Assembly: GCA_958450365.1 (NCBI GenBank)
Contig: CAUEEP010000883.1
Span: 107,001 to 171,000, forward strand
Origin: Mesorhabditis belari
Lineage: Eukaryota > Nematoda > Chromadorea > Rhabditida > Rhabditidae
Direction: 5' to 3'
Length of the DNA stretch: 64,000 nt
Each line of letters starts with the position of its first letter. The first letter of the stretch is position 1. Position numbers and translations under genes: made by a program. A model generated the notes under the pieces. The model made no database searches. It saw only the letters and a list, made by a program, of their open reading frames with translations, and was not told where the DNA came from. Of the stretch, positions 1-12,165 are shown in pieces.

Positions 1-93
1 AAAGCTGGTTCAATTAAATTTCGAAAAGCTGAGTTGACTGCTTTGAAAGAAGCCAATTTATTTAAGGGAAATCCCTTTGTTTATTCGACTCAC

Positions 94-3000
94 CTGAATC
101 TTGAAGGAGGCTCGAGTGTGTGGGATGATCGGATGCATATCCTTCTGGCCGATGTTCGGCAATTGATCGGCCAACTCGGTGGCCATCATATGCGCAATGC
201 ACGTGTTACGGTCTAACACGTAGTTCAACTCTGAAAACATCAATCGATTGTACAAAGGGTTGATGAATTGCGACTTCAACTCTGATTTTTCTTGTTTGTT
301 AAAGAAAATGTTTCAAGGTGAATTCCTTGCAGAAAATAGAGAAACCTCTTTTCTTACATACCTAGAGGTTGCTGAGTTAGTTTAGTTTTAAAAAAAATCA
401 AGTTTGTTTCATGGTTTCAAGTTTCTCAAACTCACCAAAGTCATCGTCATCCTCGCCGAATGGGTTCATCAAATATTGCCCGACTTTCAACCATCCCAGA
501 TAAAAAAGCATCTAGATTTTAAGAGGATAAATTTCAGGGCTAGTTTTTTTTCTCATTTACCTGAAAAGTGGTGAAGATTGGGAACAAAATGGTCACTTCT
601 TTCTCCATACTTTTTTGATCCAATTTCGGTTGTCTTCCAAGAAGACAAATGAAGAAATAGCCGTAAGTGGCGATGGCGACCACCTGGGAAATTCATTTTA
701 GAGTAAGAATTGGAATTTCCATTTTCCTAAACGTTTCCATGTCCAGCTTTATTCTGGTTTTTTAAAGGATTTCGACTCTGCAAGATCCGCTGCAAGATCT
801 GCAAGATCCGCTGCAAGACTTTGCAGCGATTTCGAATTGCTATTGCAAACTTTAAAAGTTTTCAATAACAATTCTGCGATCAATGCTTTTAAGATAAACT
901 TATTTTTCTCAAGAATTTTTTATCTTTTAGTCGGAGAAACCTGAGTGTAGACGAGTGGGATTTTCACCCAATCGTAGACGAACAACATTGCGAAACCGTC
1001 ACGATACGAGTAGAGCTAAACGGGAAACATTTTCGATGTCAGTTTTGGATGCTTCTATTTTCTATTTTACTTCCTAAGCCAAAGCAAGTCCCAAGCTAGA
1101 CGGCTCTCAGGGCTTATTTTGAGAGTTAGCGTTGCATAGATTGATTCTTGAAAAACGAGAGAACATTCTGACTATCAGATGCTCTACTTGTCTTGTCTGG
1201 CTGTCTGTCTGGCTGTCTGTCTGGCTGTCTGGCTGTCAGTCTGGCTGTCTGTCTGGCTGGCTGTCTGGCTGGCTGTCTGTCTGTCTGGGTGTCTGGCTAC
1301 TTGTCTGGCTGACTGACAACTGTTTGCTTTTTTTTCTTTTTCTTTCGATCTAATACCTGTTTCAAAAGCATATCCATTTGAATGGTGTCGATTCGCTTCT
1401 CTTTGTGGCATTTCTTGATGAGATTCAAGATCCAGACGATTGGCACAAACCTGAATAGGTAGATTTTTGATTTACTTGGCTTTGGTTTTTGTTTTAAAGA
1501 TCTAACTATCAGCTAAACTTTTCGGGAAATACAAACTAAGCAATAGAAACTAAGCAATAGAAAATAAGCAATACAAATTAAGCAATACAACCTCAGCAAT
1601 ACAAACTAAACAATACAAACTAAACAATACAAACTTTACAAACCACATTGTGATAAAATAACTTCCAATGTTCCAGTTTTATTAGAAACTTGGTTTTCGA
1701 TACACAGAAATTATTATAGAAACGAAAAATCATAGCTAAAAAAGTCAAGTTTCAAATTGGTGAATAAGTAAAGCTTAAACTTATTGGCATTCTATAGGAT
1801 GACCGCGAATTATAGCGACTGACTTCTGAGAGTCTAGCTCAGCGAGAACTCAACGAATTTGTTTAAAATTTTTGGAGGTGATTTTTGAGTATGTCTCCTG
1901 TAGCCAAGCCAATTTTCTAACTGATTTGTGCTTCTAGAATCTTTATATGACTGTGCAAAGTTGAGAGTTTCGATACACCTGGCGAAAAACCCAATTTAAG
2001 GGTTTTGAGAGCCATTTCTTCTTAAAATATTACAGATTTCTTGTTTTTTTTTCGATAAATAACATCAAATCAAGAAAAAGCGAGAATGTCTTCTCAAAAA
2101 AGAAATATCATCGGATTTTTTCTCTAATTTTTGAGTGATCGTCTAATCAGCTCCCTAATCACATTAAGAAGCCGGAATTTTGATCAAATCTAATCAGAAA
2201 ATCGAATTTCTATGGGGTTTTTGATCTTTTTGATATCTTTTTTCTTTTTTTTCATCTTAAACATGGTCATATTCATTAAATAACTTCAAAAAACGGCTCT
2301 CAAAAACCTTAAATTGGGTTTCTTGCCAGGTGCATCGAAACTCTCAATTTTGCACAGTCATATAAAGATTCTAGAAGCACAAATCAGTTAGAAAATAGGC
2401 TTGCCTACAGGAGACATACTCAAAAATCACCTCCAAAAATTTCAAACAAATTCGTTGAGTTCTCGCTGAGCTAGACTCTCAAAAGTGAGTCGCTATAATT
2501 CGCGGTCATGCTCTACCTTTATCCCGAAATTAGCATAGCAAAAGCATTAAGGAGATTACGAGAGTTTAGGAGATTTAACGGAAAACTACCGTTGATCTGT
2601 AGATGACTTTGAAAACCGATCTCCACTACTCACCATTTCCCGTGCGGAGCCTCGAGATTCATGAACAGATTGTACTCTTGTTCGGTCATCAGATGAGCAT
2701 CCACATAGTGACGCTCGGTGGGGAAACGCTTTAGTGTTCTCACCGAGATCCCCGACCAAGCGATCGCCGCCTAAAATAGGGTTAAATCTATCAACAAAAA
2801 TAATCTAAAGTTATTCGAAATTCTTGAAAATCAAAATAAGTGAGATCTCTTATTCCAACTCTTAAAAAGTTGTTGAGAAAGTTGTTGTTCAAGCTGCCCA
2901 GAAAGCTGTTCAAGCTGTCCTTTTCGCTACTTCCGTTTAAAACCAACAAATTTACCGATTAAACAATGGTTTGTTTCATCAAAAAAGTCAATTATTTTTC

Positions 3001-6000
3001 TGTAAAATAACATTACAAAGGGATTTAAAACGACTTCTGTTTGGATTTTTTTGAGAGTATGAAATCGGGTAGTCAAAAAGGGTGACGGTTTGATGATGAT
3101 GATGATGATGATGCGGTTTAAACAATTTTAGATAAGTAAACCTATCTTCGTGTCAATAGATCTCTATCTTTAAAGCCTTTTCGTTCTTTTTCGGTACTTC
3201 CGTTTAGAACCAACAAATCCACCAATTAAACTATGGGTTATTTCATCAGAAAGGCCAATTATTTTTTTGCAAAATAACATTAAAACGGGTTTAAAATGTC
3301 TTATATTTGGATCTTTTTTCAGAGCATGAAGCCGTGTAGTCAAAAAGGTCAATACGATGATACGGTTTAGACAATTTTAACTAAGGAAACCTATCTTCGT
3401 GTCGTACGCACCCCGCCCCTTTTCTCATTAGCAACCGAACTTTGAGCTCAAATATCTTCGTGCTGGGCTGTCCAGTGTAAATATTTTTGGTATCATTAAA
3501 TGTGTCAAGTCTTTCTCTGTTGATTGGTACAAAAACTATTTAAATTGAACAGCTCAACACTAAGAAATTTGAGCTCAAAGTTAGATTGTCAATGGAAAGT
3601 TGTTGTTCAAGGTGTCCAGAGAGTCTTTTCGTTCCTTTTCGGTACTTCCGTTTAAAACCAACAAATCCACCAATTAAACTATGGGCTATTTCATCAAAAA
3701 GACCAATTATTTTTCTGCGAAATAATATTAAAACGGGTTTCAAATGTCTGGATTTGTTTTGAGAGCGTGAAGTCGGGTAGTCAAAAAGTCGCTTGATGAT
3801 GCGGTTTAAACAACTTTAAAGAAGGAAACCTATCTTCGTGTCAATAGATAAAAGATAAAGCATAAAAAGTTTTGTATACAGCTAAATTTTCAGAGAAATT
3901 CATTCACCCAATTTCTTCGTAGAGGTTTTTATAGATTTTTTGCGAAAAACACGTTTTTTCACTCTCAAATTTGCTTGAAATTGACTTAAAAAGATGGAAA
4001 TTCAACAATAAACACTTTTTATTTAGATCAAACCATAGGTTAATTGGGTGAATTTGTTATTTTTCAAAAGAAAGTACGAAAAGAAACGAAAAGCTTAATA
4101 GACAGCTGTTTAGCTATTCATTTTTTATAGGGTGACTCCTTGGTTGTGAATGAATTTGAGCTCGCTTTTCTTCGTTGGTTGGCATTAGCTTTTTCGCAAA
4201 GTTAATGCAAATGAATGATTCCGGCCGTTATACTTCATTGAAATCAGAATATTTTTCATATTTTTCAACCTGCAAGCTGCTCCATCGGGCAATCGCCTCC
4301 CGGATGTGGAGATTCTCCTTTCCGGGCAGACACGCGGCGACCATCATCATCATTTTGTCCGGCCACGAGATCCAATTGAATTGCTCCCACCTGAAAAGGG
4401 AAAAGTGAATTGTTTCAAATTCAAAATTCCTCAACAAGTTCGATTCTTTCAATTCTGATAATTAATTCTCTTACAACGCAACAACTTTCTGGTGTTGAGC
4501 TGTTCAATTTCAATAGTTTTTATACCAATCGACAGAGAAAGACTTGGCGCATCCAATGATACCAAGAGCATTTAAATTGGACAGCCCAACACCAAGATAT
4601 TTGAGCTCAAAGTTAGAGTGCCAATGGCGAACGGGGCAGAGCGACAGACCTTTTATACGCTCCCGCCCCTTTTGCCATTGACAATCCAACTTTAAGCTCA
4701 AATATCTTGGTGCTCGGCTGTCCAATTTCAATAGTTTTTATACCAATCGACTGAGAAAGACTTGGCGCATCCAATGATACCAAGAGCATTTAAATTGGAC
4801 AGCCCAACACCAAGATATTTGAGCTCAAAGTTAGAGTACCAATGGCAAACGCGTAACGAATGTCCAATAATCTTCAATAATTAAACTGAAAAGAAGCAGA
4901 GAAAAGCATTGAACACTGAAACTTTTGAAGCTCTCACCATCTGGCGACGATCACCGACACGAAGAAACCGAGCAAGAACGAGAGGGGAATGTAGGAGGAG
5001 CCGACCTCACACCAATTGATCCATCCAGTGAAATATTCTTTGCCCTTCTCGTCCAATAACCACCACTGAAATTTTCGAAAAACTTTTAAACGATTCCTGG
5101 TGAACGAAAAATGAACTTTAAACTGTAATACTGACTAAAAATGGACCAGTTTTAGAAAGCTACCGTAATCCAACCGCCAGTTTCCACTCGATCAACCAAA
5201 TTTTGATTTCATTGACTGAGCGTTGTCGAATGATACAAAAATTGGGTTAATTGAATGAAAATTGGAGGGTGGATTCAAAGTTTTTTACTAAAGTTTTACT
5301 ACTAATCTTTCTAGTTTTTCTAGAATAGAATCCTTTTAGAAAAAGGGATTTATCAAGAAAAGTAATTCATTGAAAAATTAATACAGGTCGCGTCCGTTTC
5401 CTTCCTATTTGCGTTGCTATTTTGCGCATTATTCGTCGCACCTTTTTTCCCTTCCTGAAATTGTTTTTTTTTGCTCTGCGGGTTGCTTTTGCTTTCTTTC
5501 TGGGGGGACTTGGTTGTTTCTTTTGATGCGCATGCTGTTTTTGTAATGGGTATTGTTGCATTTTGATTTTGTACTAATAAACAGTAAAATTATAAATTCA
5601 ACTTACTTTCTGCTACCCTTCAGGTTTTAAATCCTGTTTAGGTACCTGGTTTAACATTGTAGAGAGAGAGCTTACTAACATTTGTGTCGCCACCGACGAG
5701 TATTAATCTTGTGTTGGATGCTGCGCGTTCTTGTTATGTTGTAAGCGCTTTGGGGAAACCCATTTAACCTTCTTTGTGCAATTCGGCTATTCTGAAGCAA
5801 AATCATCCTCGATGATAAGGTTAAAAGCGGGTCGCACCCAAACTTACAGTTTTTTTAATAAAACCCAAGCTATTCTGCGACAGAATGCTTTAGATCTGAA
5901 GTACAGCAGTGAATCTAGAGAATAAGTATTTTAAGGTTGAAGAGAGATCAATCTAGAGAGAGAGAGAGAGAACTAAACGTTCTTATTTTCTTCAATAGTT

Positions 6001-6477
6001 TAACAACTTCAGAAATGGAATTTCATTTTCACCTGAAAGGTGAGAATAATGTAGTAGGCGATGTAGAAAGCGATCATGTCTTTGAGTACAGCCTGGAATT
6101 GGGAATTGAGATAATAATGCTTTCAAAGTACCGTAAATTCTCTAATAGAACGCCACCTCGTACAATCGCGTAGTCTAACTTCTTTTTAGAAAATCATTTT
6201 TTTCTCAGCTCCTTGAGTTTCCTAGCTACACTTTTAATACCTAAAACTACTAGATTTCAAGGGCTATCATTTGACACTCAAGCGCACACTGTAGCATAAA
6301 GCAGCCAGGAGAATCGGACGTTTAAAGTTAGACTACGCGATTGTACGCCCGTCATTATGGCGTTCTATTGGAGTATTTACGGTAAATGCCGTCTTTTTTT
6401 TCAAAACGAACTTTCCACAGTGATCCCCTCCATCGAAGCATCAATCCGGAGAACTCCTCATCATAGGAAATCGTCAT
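94..6477 (-). CDS. Bestrophin family chloride channel (3' end outside window)
   Basis: Bestrophins form pentameric calcium-gated anion channels in membranes. Exons, in coding order: 6412-6477, 6033-6092, 4938-5065, 4270-4390, 2634-2770, 1357-1450, 941-1015, 561-683, 436-511, 94-230; together 1017 nt, 339 codons, all phases consistent. The start [19 protein letters not shown] has the family's RWRGS motif at about residue 15. Exon 3 holds the pore-neck pattern [10 protein letters not shown], where I68, F72 and F76 correspond by spacing to the human BEST1 neck residues. Exon 7 ends IPLVYTQ, and exon 9 carries the diagnostic calcium-clasp motif [11 protein letters not shown] (about residues 284-294), continued in exon 10 by LNYVLDRN. 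Exon 10 ends at a GTGAGT donor, so the usually variable C-terminus lies beyond base 1. Introns are swollen by palindromic repeats. Nematodes have many bestrophin paralogues, so no specific orthologue is claimed. Confidence 0.95.
1190..1314. repeat. CTGT/CTGG simple repeat
   Basis: Imperfect tetranucleotide tract (TGTCTGGC-like units) in a bestrophin intron. The same tract type occurs within the dispersed family at 46258, 57237 and 60637. Confidence 0.85.
1531..1640. repeat. 15-base tandem repeat (CTAAGCAATACAAA)
   Basis: About seven imperfect units, bestrophin intron. Confidence 0.8.
1801..2507. mobile_element. Palindromic element, GACCGCGAATTATAGCGACT ends
   Basis: Two inverted arms of about 220 bases (1801-2020 and 2285-2507) around a central spacer. 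Ends are GACCGCGAATTATAGCGACT and its complement; flanking AT on both sides. No coding capacity. It sits in the bestrophin intron between exons 5 and 6. Confidence 0.85.
2870..3865. repeat. Three tandem-like copies of a dispersed repeat
   Basis: The segment with CGTTC/CGGTACTTCCGTTTAAAACCAACAAAT... TATTAAAACGGGTTT... recurs at about 2880-3150, 3175-3400 and 3595-3860. Related pieces, partly inverted, lie at 53088-53160 and 53350-53500. Bestrophin intron 4. Confidence 0.75.
4495..4850. repeat. Palindromic/direct repeat with AGCTCAAAGTTAGAGT core
   Basis: A 110-base unit (ATACCAATCGAC...GACTTGGCGCATCCAATGATACC...GACAGCCCAACACCAAGATA) occurs twice directly (about 4518-4625 and 4738-4850), with an inverted piece between them; a diverged copy is at about 3430-3600. 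Bestrophin intron 3. Confidence 0.75.
5162..5277. mobile_element. Short MITE, TACCGTAATCCAACCGCCAG ends
   Basis: About 115 bases, imperfect palindrome. Related copies at 58951-59072 and 63369-63503, all within introns. Confidence 0.65.
6129..6384. mobile_element. Palindromic MITE, TACCGTAAATTCTCTAATAG subtype
   Basis: Ends TACCGTAAATTCTCTAATAG and inverted GTATTTACGGTA, with inner arms GCGTAGTCTAAC / GTTAGACTACGCG. It fills most of intron 1 (6093-6411) of the bestrophin gene. Confidence 0.8.
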
Positions 6478-7561
6478 TTTTCCGTTTTCCTTTTTTTTTT
6501 TTTGAGGATCCCTTGGTTATTACCTAAATAGTGCAAAATTGAAATTAAGAATATGATTTCTGATTTTTAGATATAACTAAGCTTATCAAGAATTGGTTTT
6601 TCACTTTGAAATATTGATCAGAAAACCAGAAAGCCAGAAAATCAGAAAACCAGAAAGCCAGAAAATCAGAAAACCAGAAAGCCAGAAAATCAGAAAATCA
6701 GAAAATAAATTTGTTTAAATTGAAAGTTTTAACAGATGAAACAAAAAGAAACATGAAATTCAGCTTCTTCAAAAATTTCTTGTACTGCTAACTTTGAAGC
6801 TTTATTGCGATTGGAATTGCTTGCACTGGATTGAAGCTTTAAATCCAAAGCATTGATGATCAATTTTGAAACATTAACTTTTAAAAGAGTCCCACGGAAG
6901 TAAAAGACATGCAAAAATAAACTAAAAACAAAATGTAATAGAATTTTTCTTTGGTAAAAAGGAGAACTTCAACAATTTTCAGCAATTTTTCACGAAATCG
7001 AACGATCAATCACACAACGAGAATTCCCCGATTCCCGAGTTTCCCATTCATTTTTTTACTTTTTCGACATTACTTTTCTGGGGATGACCCCGAAAAAAGA
7101 AAAGGAGCAATTTTTGTGATCCACCGAGATTTTTCTTCTTTTTGCGGTGATTTGGAGAAAACTTTTGCGCGAAGGCAAGCTGAGACTTTCTTTTGCGAAA
7201 AAAGTGCTGAGACTTCCTTTTGCGTGAAGGCAAGCTGAGACTTCCCGGTCAAAAGCGCACCTTTTTTCGCTGGACTTTTCCAGTCCGCCTTTTTGAAAAA
7301 ATTACTTGAAAAAATGGGATTTATTTGTGGATTTTAAAAATTTCAATCTGCATCGAAATTGGCAAGGAACATTACAAATGAATTAGCTTTTTTAAATGAA
7401 TTTGATTTCGAAAAGGTTAATTCACTAGAGAATAAGAAATAACTTGAAAAAATTAACTGAACAAGGTGCAAAAGGGGAACCCTAAGTAATTTAATTTGAC
7501 GAGATTGGGCTTGAATATATATCTAATAGCTGCGCTTTGTTTAATAAAGAAAGAAATAACT
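6478..7561. other. Upstream region of bestrophin; no gene seen
   Basis: AT-rich. It contains the minisatellite at 6618-6705 and a fragment at about 7236-7280 related to the ends of the GGGGGTGGGACAAATGC element. The start region of the bestrophin promoter should lie near 6480-6600, but no recognised element was identified. Confidence 0.5.
6618..6705. repeat. 24-base minisatellite (CCAGAAAGCCAGAAAATCAGAAAA)
   Basis: Nearly four units, just upstream of the bestrophin start codon. Confidence 0.85.
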
Positions 7562-7948
7562 GGGGGTGGGACAAATGCGACCTTTTTTGTGCACCTGGCC
7601 AAAAGCGCACCTTTTTTGCTGGAAAGGGCCTTAGGAAAGTCGTAGAGCTCCAAAAATGTTTTCATGCAAGGGAATCGTATGCGTAGATTCAGAATTTCGA
7701 CAAATCAGACCTCACTGGCACGTCAAATTTGGGCTAAAAGGCAAAAACTACACAACTTAACGCTTTTCCGCAGTTTTTGCCTTTTAGCCCAAATTTGACG
7801 TGCCAGTGAGGTCTGATTTGTCGAAATTCGGAATCTACGCATACGATTCCCTTATCTGGAAACATTTTTGATGCTCTACGGCGTTTCCTAAGACCTTTTC
7901 CAGCGAAAAAGGGTGCGCAAAAAAAAAGATAGCATTTGTCCCACCCCC
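7562..7948. mobile_element. Palindromic MITE, GGGGGTGGGACAAATGC ends
   Basis: Inverted arms with TGGGACAAATGCGACCTTTT at the edges and GGCAAAAACTACACAACTTAACGC in the middle. Copies at 21087-21568, 38137-39120 and 51604-51875 define a family. Confidence 0.85.
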
Positions 7949-8375
7949 AAATAACTTATTAATTTAAAAACAGAATGAACCCAAAGCCTCAACAAGTCCT
8001 CAAGTTTATTTAGGAATTCATATTGGTGAACCTGGGACTTTGGTTTGCTGGGAAGGATCTTGAAAATAAGGATTTAAAATTGGGAAAGTTTAAAAAAGCT
8101 AGAATATTATACTATTTTAATTTTTTAAAACTACTGTTTCTCTAAAATAAACACGGTATGGTAAAAAATTAAAACTGACGAGCCTACTCTAAGGCTGAAC
8201 AGCTTGAAACTCAAGACTTGTTTCGAGTATTGGGATCTTTTAAAAGTTTAATCGAAACAAAAACAGAAAGCGTAGAAAATAGGTGTCTGAAAAAAACAAA
8301 AAGAAAAAGAAATATGAAAAACATTCTACGATTAATAGAAACAGCGAGCTCTCCTGAAAAAAGTCTACTTTGCGT
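7949..8375. other. No gene seen
   Basis: AT-rich intergenic sequence without motifs that I can support. Confidence 0.4.
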
Positions 8376-8740
8376 CAAATTTTTTGCGCAACTCGCCATA
8401 ACTTTCTTCTAAGTGGACCGATCTTTATGATTTTGGTTTCATTTTGTAGATCTCAATAAGTGCAGCAAAATGACATCAAAATCATAAAGATTGGGCCACT
8501 TAGAAGAAAGTTACGGCGTATTTTGGCGTACAGTATTTTGTGCAAAAAAATACTGATTTTGGAGACTCCGTGCAAGCCACTAGGCTCAGGCTCAGGCTTA
8601 GGCTTAGGCTCAGGCTTAGGCTCAGGATCTCAACAAGTGCAACAAAATGATACCAAAATCATAAAGATTCGTTCACTTAGAAGAAAGTTATGGGGAGTTG
8701 TGCAAAAAAAATACTGATTTTCGAGACTCCGTGCAAGGAC
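8376..8740. mobile_element. Dispersed palindromic repeat, CGCCATAACTTTCTTCTAAG family, with TTAGGC-like tract
   Basis: Contains GCGCAACTCGCCATAACTTTC and the complementary ATAAAGATTGG...AGAAGAAAGTTA twice. Between them at 8582-8626 is (AGGCTC/AGGCTT)n, a degenerate nematode telomere-type repeat. Other family members: 46258-47170, 57030-57780, 60600-61090, 61130-61390. Confidence 0.75.
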
Positions 8741-9544
8741 CATCGCGACACTGCGACGTTTTCTAGACTACGGTACTTTTAGTGCTCTTTAAAAGTGCCA
8801 ACTTTGATTTTAAAAGAGATGCGGCTAGTTTTAGCGATTGTTGAGCTTTTTAGCTTTATGTAGGAAAATATGCGACGTAAAAAGGTAATAGCCAAGTAGT
8901 TTAGAGTTGAGAATCAGTTGTTTAGGCATTTCTCCTAGAAAATTGCATTAAATATAGAAAATCGTTGTTTAAACGTCGGAATCTATGCGAGTAAATGTTC
9001 GCCCAACTCGAACTTTTCGAGGTTACTGAGATTCGAGAAAAAGAAAAAAAGAGGCCGATCGCCGCTAATTACCACCCACACTTGCTCGCAAATTTTTCTC
9101 TTCAACGAATCGAAAACGTTGAAACTTTGAAATCCTTCTTTTTCTTGTATATTCTCATTGAATCTTTTTTCATTTTACTATTCTCTAAACCTATCTAACA
9201 TCGTGTTCAGATATTTCTTGAAACAACCTTGAAATTGTTTTTTTTTAAAGTACTATCCATGTTTTTTAAATAAAAAAATTAAAAAATAAAAATTTCCTTC
9301 AGGAAATTGAAGTTTTTGCCTTTTTTTGAATATGGAAAACAAGAAAAAGTAAAATAATAATGATTTTTGCAAATCTTTAAAAAACGAGTTTCAAATTGGA
9401 GTGATTAATGAAGGAATTTTGAAATTTAATGGAAATGCTATAACTTTTTGGGGTTCATTGTATTCTTTGCAGTTAGATCATGTTCAGATATTTGGTTTAT
9501 TCAAGTGGAAGAGTAGTAAAAACATTGTTTTGGTTATTGTTATT
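8741..9544. other. No gene seen
   Basis: AT-rich. The 67-codon open frame at 8995-9198 has no recognisable motif or splice context. Confidence 0.4.
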
Positions 9545-9930
9545 ATGATTAATGAATACGAGCAAAGTTGAAACACGATCTTTGAATGGATCTCGAGATC
9601 TATAAGTAGCTCGAGATCTTTGAATGGATTTATATCAGTAGCTCGAGATCTTTGAATGGATTTCTATAAGTAGCTCGAGATCTTTGAATGGATTTATATA
9701 AGCAGCCCGAGATCGTTAAATGGATTTATATCAGTAGCTCGAGATCTTTGAATGGATTTATATCAGTAGCTCGAGATCTTTGAATGGATTTATTTAAGTA
9801 GCTCGGCTTTGATGGATTTTTAAGTAGCTCGAGATCTTTGAATGGATTTATATCAGTAGCTCGAGATCTTTGGATGGATTTATATAAGCAGCTCAAGATC
9901 TTTGAATGGATTTATATAAGTAGCTCTTCG
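9545..9930. repeat. 32-base minisatellite (AGCTCGAGATCTTTGAATGG)
   Basis: Eleven to twelve imperfect units of about 32 bases, each with GCTCGAGATCTTTGAATGGA. Confidence 0.9.
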
Positions 9931-10357
9931 AAATGATTGAGAGTAAAGGGAAAAATCAATTTTAAGTGAAATCATTTAAAAACTTATGGAATTGTCCGAA
10001 AAACTTAAAACGATTTTTTTAAAAAAAGGATCCAAGCGTTTATTAACGCATCATTTGTCAGTAAAAGCTTGTTAAAGTTGAAATATAAGAAATACCGTAA
10101 ATGTTGAATGAAATGTCTGGATAGCCTAATATTACCGTTGATCAAAATTCTTAAAAAAAACTCAACTCACTTATAAAAATAAGCTCAAACTCAAAGAAAT
10201 GACCCGAAAGACTTCAAAAACCTCGTAAACTCTCAAAAGTGTCGTAATCTTTACAAGAACCGAATTATGCAAATGTAGGCATAGTAGGAACAAACATCGC
10301 GACCTGATAGAAACAAAAATCGCGACCTGACAGCCCCTAATCAACTTTGAAGCCATA

Positions 10358-10990
10358 TACCGTAAATGCTGAATTAGAATGACATGTCATTCTATTTTTC
10401 AATACCCCCGTAAGGTTTCATTCTATTAGGAGGTGTCGTTTTATTTTTCACTCGAATGGTCACTACGGATCACAAAAATTATCACTGCTCTGCTCAGGTT
10501 TCAAGGAATTCAACTATTGGCTTTCAAAATTTTGAAACTATTGAAAATCTTCTAATATGAAGCTCTCGAAATAATTCTATTTCTTAATAAACAGCCAAAA
10601 CGAGTAAATACAAAGCGAGAAATTCTTTAAAATATGTGCAAATCGGGTTCGGATCGGCTCAAGCAGCGCTTCTGCCGAGAGGTTGGTACCTCTGAACTTC
10701 GACGTACTATAAAAAGCCTAGGTAATAGCAAGTCCACCACAAGGGTAGCCTTACAAGGGCAACGGCAGGGGAATTTGCAATGGTCAAATTTGCATGACAT
10801 GACTTATTCTTTGATATTTGCCGTTTAAAAGCCTGTCGGCCTTTTAGTGGGGGACTATTCTGCAGATGCATTCTTGCCCGCCCCCCAACAAAAAAAAGGT
10901 GGGGATAGTGCAATACTCTCAAAAAAACTATTTTATGTAAGTGAGATGTCGTTCTATTAGACGGTGTCATTCAATAAAGCATTTACGGTA
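10358..10990. mobile_element. Large MITE-like element, TACCGTAAATGCTGAATTAG ends
   Basis: Ends TACCGTAAATGCTGAATTAG and inverted AAAGCATTTACGGTA; inner halves share ATGACATGTCATTCTATT-type sequence. The 630-base core is not palindromic and is less AT-rich in the middle (about 10630-10770). No ORF with known motifs. Intergenic. Confidence 0.65.
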
Positions 10991-12165
10991 ATGAAGAGAA
11001 CTTCTTGAACAAGATAACCAGAATAGACATGATGTTTCAACATGATGACTAGAATAGACAACCAGAAAATTGGGTTCAAGAGCTTGCAAACCAGGCCAGA
11101 TTCGGCTAGGACAGACTAAGCTATGTCAAGATCAGATCCGGAGATCTGGTTCAATCAATCCAATCCTAAGGATCGATTCGGATTGATTTCTGGCTTTTCT
11201 GCTGATCCAGCTCAAAATATACCAATCAAAAGCCAGATGAGGACTGATTTTTTAACCAGAACAATTCTAAATTGACAAATTCAAACATCAGAACAACATT
11301 AAAGTGGAGAAAAGTTCAATTTTCAATAAATATTTAAAAAGAAATCAAGTACTAGAAGAATGGGGATAAAACTATTGAAAAAGGAGTAATTTTCCCAAGG
11401 AATGGTTGTCAGTCTCGGGCTGTGTCCGTGAACTGTTAGGATTGAAGAAGAAAGGAGAAAGAAGAAAGAAGAAAGAAGAAAGAAGAAAGAAGAAAGAAGG
11501 AGATAGTTGTTGTCAGGAGAAATTGGGGAAGAAAAGCGAAGATACGACCTTGTCTCATCCCGACAACCCATCCCCAATTTCCCCCGTTTCCCCTTTACCC
11601 ATTCGTTCTTTTTTTTCTTCACCCTTGTCCCCAATGATAATTTGATAGCATCCTCTCACCTTGAATCACTTTTTATCACAGTTGCTAACTGTGGCTCTGG
11701 TTTCTTTGTAAGAATTGCTAGGGAAGGGCCTTAAAAAGTTGATCTAAGCATCCTTTTATCTAGCTATACAGAAATCTTTCAAACAAACGTTTTCAGAGTG
11801 ATGATCAGCCCAAAATAGATTTGTTAAAGTTGTCAAACAAACAAGAAAATGCATGTGAATCGAAATTTATTGCTAATCAATCAATTGTAAAATATAAAGC
11901 AAAGAAAAGGCGCAATTTGTGCTCAAAATTGGCAAATTGGCAAACAAATCCTTTCTAGTGTAGTTAATTCTTCATTTTCTTTTTGTATCATAATGAAAAA
12001 TAGAATAGAGTACACCAGAAAGGATATGTTTACAAGATTCGAGCAAAAAAAGTCAGAGTTTTGATACAAAGAAAAAAATTTTTTGATTCAAAGAACAAAA
12101 TTTTGATTTTGATTCAAATTCAACTTTAAATATTCGATCAATTTTCTTTTTCTCCATCACAATTT
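10991..12165. other. Intergenic, no gene seen; GAAGAAA tract at 11446-11503
   Basis: Holds a 7-base purine microsatellite. Overlapping open frames at 11323-11645 arise from this low-complexity tract. No exon-like segment was found. Confidence 0.45.

Noticed and set aside
11323..11645. Overlapping ORFs of 79-103 codons
   Set aside because: Produced by the GAAGAAA tract and its complement; low complexity, no splice context.
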